64,000 nt of DNA, from the NCBI GenBank assembly GCA_964406155.1, contig CAYOQR010000009.1, positions 1 through 64,000 of the forward strand, given 5' to 3'. Below are positions 1-8,223 of the stretch, piece after piece; the stretch's first letter is position 1; each line of letters starts with the position of its first letter. Position numbers and translations under genes: made by a program. The notes under the pieces are model-generated. The model was not told the DNA's origin, did no database searches, and worked only from the letters and a program-made list of their open reading frames with translations. This DNA is from Dongia_B sp964406155 (lineage in GTDB: Bacteria; Pseudomonadota; Alphaproteobacteria; Dongiales; Dongiaceae).

Positions 1-150
1 GCCCATATGGATGCGCCCGGACGGATACGGGAACATCTCGAGAACGTAGTATTTCGGCTTGGATTTATCCGTGCCGGCGGCGAAGCAGTCGTGCTCGGCC
101 CAGGCCTGCTGCCACTTCTTCTCGGTTTCTTGGAAATTGTAACGGGACAT
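1..150 (-). CDS. leuS: leucyl-tRNA synthetase, N-terminal fragment (cut by window edge)
   Basis: Reading the minus strand from the ATG at 150 gives 50 residues, starting MSRYNFQETEKKWQQAW and ending YPSGRIHMG. The last residues are the beginning of the class I aminoacyl-tRNA synthetase HIGH motif (HMGH in LeuRS), preceded by the family's typical YYVLEMFPYPSG. The enzyme charges tRNA-Leu with leucine in the cytoplasm. The rest of the gene lies to the left of the window. It follows a DUF3576 lipoprotein gene on the same strand, an arrangement common in alphaproteobacteria, but a strong hairpin separates the two, so leuS probably has its own promoter at about 150-220. Confidence 0.93.
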   Translation of the reverse strand, partial: MSRYNFQETEKKWQQAWAEHDCFAAGTDKSKPKYYVLEMFPYPSGRIHMG

Positions 151-221
151 GGTCGCTCAATCGCGCTGCGGATCAAAATAAGGGTCGCAGCCTCAATAGA
201 GCCTGCCCGGCACTTGATCAA

Positions 222-260
222 GAGAAAGCCGCCGGAACACGGGGTTCCGGCGGCTGTTTC
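222..260 (-). terminator. Rho-independent-type terminator between DUF3576 gene and leuS
   Basis: An 11-bp perfect stem (GCCGCCGGAAC at 228-238, complement at 244-254) encloses a 5-nt loop. On the minus strand it is followed by TTTCTCTT. The flanking gagaaa/tttctc can extend the stem. It lies after the stop of the DUF3576 gene and before leuS, so it most likely ends the upstream transcript. Confidence 0.75.
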
Positions 261-317
261 TCGTGCCTGGCGCCGGATTGGCGCCGGCGATGCTTTATGC
301 GCGCATTCGGATACGCG

Positions 318-872
318 TTACTGCTTGCTCGCCTGGCGCAGCTCGCGCGCCTTGGTGAGGATAGCGTTCTCGAGATCGGTGGCGGTATTCAGCGCCACCG
401 GGGCATCAACCCATTGGCCGCCTTGGTTCTGCTGGCGGAACACCGAGGCGCGCAGGCCGTCGGCGCGCAGTGCGCGGCCGAGGATATAAACATTGACCTT
501 GAAGCGCTCGTCCGGGGTCGCGGGCGGGGTATACCAGTCGGTGATGATCACGCCGCCGAAGGGATCGGCGGAGACCAGCGGCATGAAGGAGATGGTGTCG
601 AGCGACGCGCGCCACAGCAGGTTGTTGACGCCGATACCGCCGCTGGCGCCGGTGCCGTCATCCTTCTTGCCGTTGCTGCTGAACAGACCGCCTTCGCCGA
701 AGACCGAGGCGCGTTCACCATAGACCGGCTGGTTGTCGCCGGGCTGGCGTTGATCGGGGTATTTCTGCTCACCGCCGAGATCGGCGTTGCAGGCGGCCAG
801 AGCCAGGCCGAAGGCACCCAAGAGAGCAAACAGAACGAGCCGCTTGACGGCTGATCCGGAGTGAAAATTCAT
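318..872 (-). CDS. DUF3576 family lipoprotein
   Basis: A 184-residue product beginning MNFHSGSAVKRLVLF. A hydrophobic signal of about 27 residues ends in the lipobox LAAC, with the acylated Cys at about residue 28, so the protein is predicted to be a membrane-anchored lipoprotein. The rest matches the DUF3576 family (motifs LLWRASLDTISFMPL and GGVIITDWY), whose members sit beside leuS and LPS-assembly genes in alphaproteobacteria; the function is not established. The start at 872 was chosen over longer in-frame options because it puts the signal peptide at the N-terminus and has GGGAAAG upstream. Confidence 0.85.
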   Translation of the reverse strand: MNFHSGSAVKRLVLFALLGAFGLALAACNADLGGEQKYPDQRQPGDNQPVYGERASVFGEGGLFSSNGKKDDGTGASGGIGVNNLLWRASLDTISFMPLVSADPFGGVIITDWYTPPATPDERFKVNVYILGRALRADGLRASVFRQQNQGGQWVDAPVALNTATDLENAILTKARELRQASKQ

Positions 873-1154
873 ATTGACGGCTTTCCCAAGCTTACCCATA
901 AGACGCCGAACAGGCACAATATTTCCCCCGGACATTTGCCCCGCGACCAGCGCGGCAAAAAACTGGCCAAACAGGTACGCGAAATCAAGCGCATCGGTCA
1001 AGCGGCTGGTTCACGGACCGGTCAAACGGCCCTGCGGCCCGGCCGGCCGGGCCGATCCGGCCATGTAATCGGACCGGGAGAATACCGGCCGGGAAACCGG
1101 CCGGATCCGGGGTCGGGACGCGTAGGGCAATGGAAGCAATCGGGTTGTATATTC

Positions 1155-1988
1155 ATGGGTAAGATCATCTGGCTCGCCAGCTATCCGAAATCCGGCAACA
1201 CCTGGATGCGGACCTTCCTGCACAACCTGCTGCGCGATCCCACTGAGGGATATGACATCAACAAGATCAACGATTTCTCGTTCAGCGATTCAACGATCGA
1301 AATCTACAAACCCTTCCTCACCAAGTCCTGGGACGAATGGACCATCGGCGAGATCGCCAATACGCGCTGGCAGGCGCAGCGTTATGTCTGCTCGCTGCGG
1401 CTCGACGACACCTTCGTCAAGACCCATAACGCGCTCATCGAATATATGGACAAGCCGCTGATCTATCCGGAATTCACCGCCGGGGCGATCTATATCGTGC
1501 GCAACCCGCTGGATGTGGTGATCTCGCTCTCGCACCATTATGTGGTGCCGATCGACGACGCCATCACCATCCTGAACAATCCGGATAACGGCACCGCCGG
1601 CGACAGCCGCATGGTCTATGAAATCCATCGGAGCTGGGATCTCCATGTCGAAAGCTGGACCAACCGGGTGGTGCCCGGCATGATGGTGGTGCGCTACGAG
1701 GACATGCTGGCCCAGCCGCGCCAGACCTTCGGCAAGGTGACGAAATTCCTCGGCGTGAAGCCGACCGCCGAGCGGCTGCAGCGGGCGATCGCCAATTCCT
1801 CCTTCGACAAGCTGCGCAGCCAGGAGGACGAGAAAGGCTTCGTCGAGCGCCCGGCCAATGCGGAACGCTTCTTCCGCGTCGGCAAGGCCGATCAGTGGCG
1901 CGGCCTCCTGACGCCGGAACAGATCGAGCGGGTGGTCGAGGCCAATAAGATCTCAATGAAGAAATTCGGCTACTGGCCCGTGAAGTAA
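1155..1988 (+). CDS. sulfotransferase domain protein
   Basis: A 277-residue protein starting MGKIIWLASYPKSGNTW. YPKSGNTW near the N-terminus is the 5'-phosphosulfate-binding loop of PAPS-dependent sulfotransferases, and IVRNPLDVVISLSHHY in the middle is the 3'-phosphate-binding motif. Such enzymes move sulfate from PAPS to hydroxyl or amino groups of small molecules or glycans; the acceptor cannot be told from sequence. The frame is open further upstream, but homology begins at this ATG. It stands alone, divergent from the DUF3576 gene, and is followed by a hairpin at 2036-2070. A full-length sulfotransferase domain appears present. Confidence 0.88.
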   Translation: MGKIIWLASYPKSGNTWMRTFLHNLLRDPTEGYDINKINDFSFSDSTIEIYKPFLTKSWDEWTIGEIANTRWQAQRYVCSLRLDDTFVKTHNALIEYMDKPLIYPEFTAGAIYIVRNPLDVVISLSHHYVVPIDDAITILNNPDNGTAGDSRMVYEIHRSWDLHVESWTNRVVPGMMVVRYEDMLAQPRQTFGKVTKFLGVKPTAERLQRAIANSSFDKLRSQEDEKGFVERPANAERFFRVGKADQWRGLLTPEQIERVVEANKISMKKFGYWPVK

Positions 1989-2035
1989 GGCCTGCCCGTC
2001 GCCTTACCCGCGACACCGTCATCGCATCCGCGTGA

Positions 2036-2070
2036 CCGATAGCTGTCTGTCTCCGACAGATAGCTATCGG
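2036..2070. terminator. Hairpin downstream of the sulfotransferase gene
   Basis: A 15-bp stem with one G-U pair (CCGATAGCTGTCTGT at 2036-2050 against 2056-2070) and a 5-nt loop. There is no clear T-run after it. It could end sulfotransferase transcription or shield porin P1 from read-through. Confidence 0.5.
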
Positions 2071-2081
2071 ACCGTGTCTAT

Positions 2082-2111
2082 CTTGCAACAAGTGTGGCCG
2101 AAAGTTGCAAG
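2082..2111. promoter_or_regulatory. Perfect 8-bp inverted repeat upstream of porin P1 (possible operator)
   Basis: CTTGCAAC at 2082-2089 and GTTGCAAG at 2104-2111 are perfect inverted repeats separated by 14 bp, about 165 bp before the P1 start. GTTGC is also the left half of the motif found upstream of P2-P5. The geometry would suit a dimeric regulator. No match to a named regulator is claimed. Confidence 0.45.
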
Positions 2112-2275
2112 CCCGACAAAATACGACTTAATCTTTCCGTCACATATTCCTACCATGTATTAACGCCCGCGTCGGGCATCGTGTCCTGCCGGTTCTCGGC
2201 TCCACAACTTGCAGTCTCATGAGTACAGCCGGTCGGTCCATACACCGGCTTATCGACAAACAGGGGAGATCTCTC

Positions 2276-3478
2276 ATGAAGCGCGTCCTGTTGGCGGGTT
2301 CGGCCCTCGGTGTATTCGGCCTGGGAAATGCCGTGCTCTGCGGACCGGCCTTGGCGGCTGACTCGATCAAGCTGTCGCTTGGCGGGTATTTGAACACCGC
2401 CGTGCTCGTCAATATCGACGACAGCGGCAAGCATGTCAGTGGCAGCAACCGCCAGCCCGATCTCGGCCACGGCCATTACAGCGATGGCGTGTTCCAGGAC
2501 GCCCGCATCAAATTCAACGGCGAGACCACGCTGGATAACGGCATCACCGCCGGCGTCACCGCCATCATGTATGCGGAAACCAAGAGCACCGACCAGTTCC
2601 GCGCCGTCTATGGCTATATGCGTGGCGGTTTCGGCGAGCTGCGCTTCGGCGCCCAGGACGGCGCGCTGCAGAGCCTCTGCATCACCCCGGTCGGCGGCAC
2701 CGCCAATTTCGGCGCCTTCTCGCAGTATCAGGTGATCAACAACGCCTTCTCCGGTTTCTCGGCCGGCGTCTGCAACGGTGTCGCCAGCTTCCGCGGCGCC
2801 CATAGCGAAGAAGTGCAGAAACTGGTCTATCTGACCCCCAATTTCAGCGGCTTCCAGCTCGGCCTGTCCTGGGCCCCCAATGGCGACAAGAAGAGCGCCG
2901 ATCAGGGCGTCGGCGATTTCCACAGCGGCATGCCGAAAGTGAGCGACGGCGAGCAGCGCAATATCTTCGACGCCTATGCGACCTACAGCCACGACTTCAC
3001 CGGCTGGAGCCTGTCCTGGGGCGGCGGCGCGTCCATCACCGCCAGTTCGGGCGGCAAGAATTATCCCGACGACAACAAGGCGCAGTTCTATCAGACCGGC
3101 TTCAACCTGACCTTGGGCCAATGGTCGGCGGGCGCCGCCGTCGAATACTATAGGAACTATACCCTGGCGACGGATGCGGCCGGTAACACGGTAAGCGGGC
3201 AGGATGCCTGGGTTGCCGGCGCCGGCCTCGCCTACAGCCCGGACAATATCTGGACCTTCGGCCTGCAATACAGCCATGCCATGCTGAGCGGCCTGACCGA
3301 GGCCGATCGGGACCGCGACATCAACACCGTCGCCCTGTCGAGCAAATATGCGATGGGGACGGGGATCAATCTCGAAGGCACGCTGCAATATGTCTGGGCG
3401 AATGGCGACCAGGGCGACCAGGCCCATGGCGATTACCATTCCTTCGGCATCGGCATCGGCACGGCTTTCACCTTCTGA
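2276..3478 (+). CDS. Porin P1 (Gram-negative porin family)
   Basis: A 400-residue outer-membrane porin. The start MKRVLLAGSALG follows CAGGGGAGA. The signal peptide ends at about residue 27 (PALA before ADSIKLSLGGY). The mature chain has alternating amphipathic strands and ends in Phe, the usual beta-barrel C-terminal signature. Two Cys (in LCITPVGGT and GVCNGV) are conserved across the array and may pair in a constriction loop. Like other general porins it probably forms a trimeric 16-strand channel for small solutes. It is the first and one of the more divergent copies, and it lacks the promoter and 3' modules shared by the others. Confidence 0.9.
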   Translation: MKRVLLAGSALGVFGLGNAVLCGPALAADSIKLSLGGYLNTAVLVNIDDSGKHVSGSNRQPDLGHGHYSDGVFQDARIKFNGETTLDNGITAGVTAIMYAETKSTDQFRAVYGYMRGGFGELRFGAQDGALQSLCITPVGGTANFGAFSQYQVINNAFSGFSAGVCNGVASFRGAHSEEVQKLVYLTPNFSGFQLGLSWAPNGDKKSADQGVGDFHSGMPKVSDGEQRNIFDAYATYSHDFTGWSLSWGGGASITASSGGKNYPDDNKAQFYQTGFNLTLGQWSAGAAVEYYRNYTLATDAAGNTVSGQDAWVAGAGLAYSPDNIWTFGLQYSHAMLSGLTEADRDRDINTVALSSKYAMGTGINLEGTLQYVWANGDQGDQAHGDYHSFGIGIGTAFTF

Positions 3479-4092
3479 GGGTGACGAAGCCGCTGCGTGG
3501 CCGGGCGCGTGGCCCGGGCGCGTGGCAGGGGGGATTGGGGCACCCTGGGGCTTCTGCCCGCGGGCTCTGGCCTTGGGACGGCATGAGGGGGATGGCGGGC
3601 GGCGGCGCATGAGCCGCCGCCCGTAATGTTTCCGCCGCATGGTCCGCCGTGGCTCGGCCCGGCTGTCCCGGCGGGCTCGCCAGTTAGCATCAATCAGCTA
3701 AAATCAACCGCTTGGACGCTGCCGTCCGGCGGGCCGATCGCGGCTGCCCGTTTTCGCGACACCTGCCTGAAAAAGCTCGTCGGCGCTCAATGTCAGGTTG
3801 TTGTTATTTGGCGATGCGTCATATGTCGTTAAAATATCTTCCTAGCGACATCAAATTGTAACAATCGTTATTAACGAACCAGTTCTACAAATATTTACGA
3901 TATATTACAAAAAGTTGCTGATTTGCCACAGTGGGCATAATTGTCGCAATCAGGCCAATATCGGCTTTGACACAGCGTGTGATTTTGCCGAGTTTGCCCG
4001 CGGCCGGAACGGGCAACCGGATTGCTGGGGCGATGGCGCTCCGCAGTCCCGGCTTGGGGTCCGGTCGCGACTGTAAACTGGGGAATCTCACG
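3479..4092. other. Non-coding gap between porins P1 and P2
   Basis: No convincing gene. Just after P1 there is a short imperfect duplication of CGGGCGCGTGGC (about 3490-3530). The middle is AT-rich (3780-3945), unlike the rest, and leads into the shared porin promoter module at 3914-3972. Confidence 0.7.
3914..3972 (+). promoter_or_regulatory. Shared porin promoter module upstream of P2
   Basis: GTTGC-N6-GCCAC at 3914-3929, then TTGACA (within TTTGACA) at 3967-3972. The same half-palindrome occurs at the same distance from a TTGACA-like box before P3, P4, P6 and P7. A regulator site upstream of a -35 box is inferred. The -10 is not obvious. Confidence 0.6.
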
Positions 4093-5238
4093 ATGAAGAA
4101 AGCTCTCTTGGCCGGCAGCGCATTGCTGGCTATGACCGCGGCGACCAGTCCTGCGCTGGCCGCGGATGGCATCAAACTCAATCTCGGCGGCTATTTCCGC
4201 TCCGCCCTTCTGGTCAATTTCGACAATCACGGCACGGGTTCGCTGGGCGACAAGCGTTATGCCGACGCGATCACCCAGGACGCCCGCATCTATTTCAGCG
4301 GCAAGACCACGCTGGATAACGGCATCACGGTCGGCGCGAAGGTCGAGCTCCTGGCCGAGACCAAGACCGGCAACCAGATCTATCAGGCCTATGGCTATAT
4401 GCAGGGCGGGCTCGGCGAGCTGCGCTTCGGCGGCCAGAAGGGCAGCCTGGAAGTCATGTGCGTGACGCCGGTCGGCGGCACCGCCAATTTCAGTGCCTTC
4501 ACGACGAACCAGGTGATCAACAACGCCAATGTCGATTTGCCGGGCAGCGGCAAGGCGCCGATTTGCCGCGACGTCGACGACATGATCGGCAAGAAGAGCC
4601 AGAAGCTGGTCTATATCAGCCCGAATTTCGGCGGCTTCCAGCTCGGCGTCTCCTGGGCGCCGAACGGCAACCACCTGACCGCCGATGACGGCGTGGGCGA
4701 TTTCCACTCCGGCATGCCCAAGGTGCAGGACGGCGAGCAGCGCAACGTCATCGACGCCTATGCCGTCTACAAGCATGACTTCGACGGCTGGGGCGTGACC
4801 TGGGGCGGCGGCGGTTCCTGGGCGGCGAGCCTCGGCGGTTCGCCCACCAGCAACCAGAAGAAGGCGTCGATCTACCAGACCGGCCTGAACTTCACCTTCG
4901 GCAAATTCGCCATCGGCGGCGCGTTCAGCTACCTGGACAACGTGATCCAGAAGTCGACCTATCATGACAGCTACTGGGTGGCCGGCGGCGGCATCGCCTA
5001 TACCCTGGACGCCTGGACCCTCGGCCTGCAGTACAGCCACAATCAGGGCGATTACGACAAGGAAGGCGCCCAGCGCCGCACCAACACCATGGCCGTGACG
5101 GCGAATTACGCCATGGGCCCCGGCATCAATATCGACGGTACGGTGCAATATACCTGGGCCAATGGCGACTCAGGCGATGCGGCGCATGGCGGCTACAACG
5201 CCTTGTCCCTCGGCCTCGGCACCGCCTTCAAGTTCTAA
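4093..5238 (+). CDS. Porin P2 (Gram-negative porin family, most divergent copy)
   Basis: A 381-residue porin. It starts at MKKALLAGSALLA after GGGGAATC; the signal peptide ends PALA before ADGIKLNLGGY. It ends GTAFKF, a terminal Phe. Loop 1 is short (HGTGSLGDKRYADA), and the region between the two conserved Cys is replaced by a distinct sequence (NVDLPGSGKAPICRD), so pore selectivity may differ from its neighbours. The frame is open upstream of this ATG, but that part shows no signal peptide. It stands in its own unit with a promoter module upstream and the 3' palindrome at 5349-5390. Confidence 0.9.
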   Translation: MKKALLAGSALLAMTAATSPALAADGIKLNLGGYFRSALLVNFDNHGTGSLGDKRYADAITQDARIYFSGKTTLDNGITVGAKVELLAETKTGNQIYQAYGYMQGGLGELRFGGQKGSLEVMCVTPVGGTANFSAFTTNQVINNANVDLPGSGKAPICRDVDDMIGKKSQKLVYISPNFGGFQLGVSWAPNGNHLTADDGVGDFHSGMPKVQDGEQRNVIDAYAVYKHDFDGWGVTWGGGGSWAASLGGSPTSNQKKASIYQTGLNFTFGKFAIGGAFSYLDNVIQKSTYHDSYWVAGGGIAYTLDAWTLGLQYSHNQGDYDKEGAQRRTNTMAVTANYAMGPGINIDGTVQYTWANGDSGDAAHGGYNALSLGLGTAFKF

Positions 5239-5348
5239 AGCCGGATCGCTTCCCGGCCACGGCCGTTGCGGCTGGGGCCGGGGGCTTTCCATCGATCGGG
5301 GACCGGGCCGCGCTGGCCCGGTTCTTTTTTGAGCGCGGCGGCTCTCTC

Positions 5349-5390
5349 AAGTTTGCGAAATGTCGGAGCCGGATCCTCAGTCCGGCTCCG
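5349..5390. terminator. Porin 3' palindrome, copy after P2
   Basis: AAGTTTGCGAAATGT leads into a perfect 10-bp stem (CGGAGCCGGA 5364-5373, TCCGGCTCCG 5381-5390) with loop TCCTCAG. The same block follows P3, P4, P5 and P6. It may act as a terminator or as a 3'-end stabiliser. The T-run is poor here. Confidence 0.65.
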
Positions 5391-5701
5391 CCCCTTCCTG
5401 ATACCGGTCGGCAAAAGACATCCGGAGACTTCCGGTCAGCGGCGAGGCCTGGCAAGGCTCGAGTCGTGCCCATGACCGAGTTCATCCCGTCCCCTCGGTT
5501 CTCTTTTCTGCCGGGCAGGTCCGGGGCGTCGGAAAATCGCTTCGCCCAACTCGGCTGGCGATATCCCGCTATAAAATTCTTCTTTTAATATCGATACATA
5601 TAAGGTCGATCACCATACCTTACGATCACTGACAGGTTGTGTTGTTCCTATATAAGAAATAAATCATATATATCGGCGCATTAGCCGAACATTTTGAGAT
5701 T

Positions 5702-5760
5702 GTTGCTGATTTGTCACGCCGTTGCGAAAAGAAAGCAACATGTCTGTCATTAATTTGACA
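5702..5760 (+). promoter_or_regulatory. Shared porin promoter module upstream of P3
   Basis: GTTGC-N6-GTCAC at 5702-5717, then TTGACA at 5755-5760. The 53-bp offset from motif start to TTGACA equals that at P2. Confidence 0.6.
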
Positions 5761-5890
5761 GCTCCCTGCCTATTCGTCAGAAATACATCGGCGGTTGTAC
5801 TCCCGATACCTTGTGGTTGCCGATCACCGCGGCCACGCGGTCCGGAAACGGGCTCAGAGTTTTATCGGGATGCGGGCGCTGGGGGATCCG

Positions 5891-5907
5891 ATGGCCAGTC
5901 CGGCCAT
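5891..5907 (+). promoter_or_regulatory. Leader hairpin of P3
   Basis: ATGGCC (5891-5896) pairs with GGCCAT (5902-5907) and is followed by TGGTGACA. In P5-P7 a hairpin at the equivalent place is likewise followed by GGTG. The P3 stem sequence differs, so equivalence is inferred from position. Confidence 0.4.
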
Positions 5908-5940
5908 TGGTGACATGACAAATTTAGGGAAATCGATCTT

Positions 5941-7146
5941 ATGAAGAAAGTTCTCCTGGGAACCTCGGCCCTGCTGGGCGCTGGTCTCATCGCCAGCCCG
6001 GCCTTCGCGGCCGACGGGATCAAGCTGTCGCTCGGCGGCTACTTGAACACCGCCGTTCTCGTCAACATCGACGACAACAGCAAGCATGTCAGCAACAGCA
6101 ATCGTGCGCCGGACCTCGGCCATGGCCGCTACGGCGATGGCGTCTTCGCCGACGGCAACATCATTTTCAAGGGCCAGACCACGCTGGATAACGGCATCAC
6201 GGTCGGCGCCCGTTTCGACCTCTACGCAGAAAACAAGAGCGGCAACCAGTGGAAGCGCGCTTACGCCTTCTTCCAGGGCGGCTTCGGTGAACTGCGTCTC
6301 GGCGCTTCCGACGGCGCGCTGCAGACCCTCTGCGTGACCCCGGTCGGCGGCACCGCCAATTTCGGCGCCTTCTCGCAGAACCAGGTCATCAACAACGCCT
6401 TCTCCGGCTTCTCGGCCGGCGTCTGCAACGGCGTGGCCTCCTTCCGCGGCGCCCATGGCGATCGCGCCCAGGGCCTGACCTACCTGACCCCGAATTTCGG
6501 TGGTTTCCAGCTCGGTCTGTCCTGGAAGCCCAGCGCCGACCGCAAGGGTGCGGATGACGGCGTGGCCGATTTCCACTCCGGTATGCCCAAGAAGACCGAC
6601 GGCGAGCAGCGCAATGTCATCGACGTCGCGCTGAACTACACCCGCGACTTCAATGGCTGGGGCATCGCCTGGAGCGGCGCCGCCTCGATCGCGGCCAGCG
6701 AAGGTGGCAGCCGTTATCCGAGCAAGAACAAGAGCCAGCAGTACCAGACCGGCCTGAACCTGACCTTCGGCAACCTGTCGGTTGGCGGCGCGTTCGAATA
6801 CTACAAGAACTTCGCCCTGTCCCAGTCTGCCGCGGACATCGCGAATGATCTCTCTGGCACCACCGGTGGCCAGGACGCTTGGGTTGCTGGCGGTGGTATC
6901 GCCTACAACATCGACGCCTGGACCGTTGGCCTGCAGTACAGCCATGCCAAGTATGAAGGCCTGACTGTTGCTGGCAAGGACCGCAACATCAACACCGTTG
7001 CTCTGACCGGCAAGTACGACATGGGCCCGGGCATCTCGCTCGATGGCACCCTGCAGTACAACTGGGCCAATGGCGACAAGGGTGATCAGGCCCATGGCGG
7101 CTATGACTCCTTCGGCATCGGCCTCGGCACGAGCTTCACGTTCTAA
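5941..7146 (+). CDS. Porin P3 (Gram-negative porin family)
   Basis: A 401-residue porin with start MKKVLLGTSALLGAGL after TTTAGGGAAA. The signal peptide ends at about residue 23 (PAFA before ADGIKLSLGGY), and the C-terminus GTSFTF has the terminal Phe used for barrel assembly. Loop 1 (NSKHVSNSNRAPDLGHGRY) is Ser/Asn/His-rich and differs among the paralogues; a second variable loop lies at about residues 290-305 (SQSAADIANDLSGTTGG). Both conserved Cys are present. Bases 6172-6395 are identical to blocks in P6 and P7, which suggests gene conversion. Confidence 0.92.
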   Translation: MKKVLLGTSALLGAGLIASPAFAADGIKLSLGGYLNTAVLVNIDDNSKHVSNSNRAPDLGHGRYGDGVFADGNIIFKGQTTLDNGITVGARFDLYAENKSGNQWKRAYAFFQGGFGELRLGASDGALQTLCVTPVGGTANFGAFSQNQVINNAFSGFSAGVCNGVASFRGAHGDRAQGLTYLTPNFGGFQLGLSWKPSADRKGADDGVADFHSGMPKKTDGEQRNVIDVALNYTRDFNGWGIAWSGAASIAASEGGSRYPSKNKSQQYQTGLNLTFGNLSVGGAFEYYKNFALSQSAADIANDLSGTTGGQDAWVAGGGIAYNIDAWTVGLQYSHAKYEGLTVAGKDRNINTVALTGKYDMGPGISLDGTLQYNWANGDKGDQAHGGYDSFGIGLGTSFTF

Positions 7147-7201
7147 TTACCAAGGTGCGCCGTCACCCATGCGCGGGTGACGGCTCACATCGAGCATTCT
7201 A

Positions 7202-7245
7202 CTAAGTTTGCGAGATGTCGGAGCCGGATCCTCAGTCCGGCTCCG
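7202..7245. terminator. Porin 3' palindrome, copy after P3
   Basis: CTAAGTTTGCGAGATGT followed by stem CGGAGCCGGA (7219-7228), loop TCCTCAG and TCCGGCTCCG (7236-7245). The stem and loop are identical to those of the copy after P2. Confidence 0.65.
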
Positions 7246-7501
7246 CCCCATTTGGGGCTGACCCTTCTCAGGGTTCCCGGTTCTTCCTGCCCTGATTTCC
7301 GATCTCCTTTCTTTTCCGATCCTGCTGCCCCGACCCATTGCGGCCGCATCTTCCTTTGATCGGCTTGCTGCGGATTCCAGGCCTGTCCAATCCCACGCGC
7401 CTGTTCAATCCCATGCCTGTCCGGGTCGTCATCGGCTCGATCCGTCACCCTGCCAAGGATTCATGGCGGGGGATGACGGTCTCATTGCTTCCATCGCTTA
7501 C

Positions 7502-7660
7502 CCGTCCGGCTCCGCTCCATTTCGGCTCTCCTCCGTTTGGTCTGCCGCCGATTTTGCCCACTCCACGTTTCGCCTACCCCCGTTTCGCCCACTCCCCGTT
7601 TTGCCCTGGCCTCATTTCGCCCTGGCATCATTTCGCCCGCGCCCCATTTCAGCCAGGCCT
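7502..7660. repeat. Degenerate 16-bp tandem repeat (about ten units)
   Basis: Units of the form RTTTCGCCC plus a variable C-rich tail begin with near-constant 15-16 bp spacing at about 7518, 7534, 7550, 7566, 7581, 7597, 7613, 7629 and 7645; a weaker unit precedes them. Related units occur at 17418-17497 and, inverted, at 9737-9795. Confidence 0.75.
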
Positions 7661-7876
7661 TCGCTTCATCTCCGCAACCATCCTGCCGGAAGGTGACGCA
7701 AGCCGGGTCTCCATTCGGCTCCCGACTCGCGGTCTTATGACAACTATGTTACAACTTAAAAGATTACTCCTGCTTTCGGGATATGGCGTGGCATTGCCGA
7801 AAATTGTCATTCCGTGCCGCCGAGTTGTGGATAAATACATCAAATAAAACAATATATTACGGAATAATTTCAAAAA

Positions 7877-7936
7877 GTTGCGGATATGCAACAGATCGCC
7901 GGAAATCCAGAAATGACGCAATAGCGTCTTTTGACA
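7877..7936 (+). promoter_or_regulatory. Shared porin promoter module upstream of P4
   Basis: The best palindrome of the set: GTTGC at 7877-7881 and GCAAC at 7888-7892 with a 6-bp spacer. TTGACA (within TTTTGACA) is at 7931-7936. Confidence 0.62.
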
Positions 7937-8223
7937 ATCAACCCTCGATTGCCAAGAACTTCACCTGTGGTTGCATACAGGTGTTCCGGCTCCAATGGAA
8001 ACCGGCGCCGCGTGGCAATCGCGAAGGGTGCAGTGATTTCGGGCCGAGGCAGTTAGGCACCAGCCCGAAACGCGGATCGCCCTTCAAGTGATGTGAGCGG
8101 AGCCGATCTCGATACCCGGATGACATCGCCTTGGCGATTCCATCCGTGGCTGGTCGGCTCCTGGGGGCATCGCCAGCCGAAAACGGCGGCGGTCAATAAC
8201 TGGAATCTAGGGAAATCGATCTG

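Larger units (their letters stand above)
5239..5940. other. Non-coding gap between porins P2 and P3
   Basis: No gene supported. It contains the 3' palindrome of P2 (5349-5390), an AT-rich stretch (5570-5700), the promoter module of P3 (5702-5760) and a leader hairpin (5891-5907). Confidence 0.7.
7147..8223. other. Long non-coding gap between porins P3 and P4
   Basis: At 1.08 kb this is the longest gap in the array. It contains the 3' palindrome of P3, a short 16-18 bp repeat at 7382-7422, a degenerate 16-bp minisatellite at 7502-7660, an AT-rich stretch at 7740-7880, and the promoter module of P4. A 169-codon open frame across 7338-7847 is just the translated repeat tract, not a gene. Confidence 0.7.

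Noticed and set aside
861..1154. 98-codon N-terminal extension of the sulfotransferase
   Set aside because: It is Arg/Gly/Pro-rich with many G/C palindromes, not conserved, and the PAPS-binding loop sits next to the ATG at 1155.
7338..7847. 169-codon open frame in the P3-P4 gap
   Set aside because: Its sequence is the translated 16-bp minisatellite; no coding bias, no start context, and other frames are equally open.
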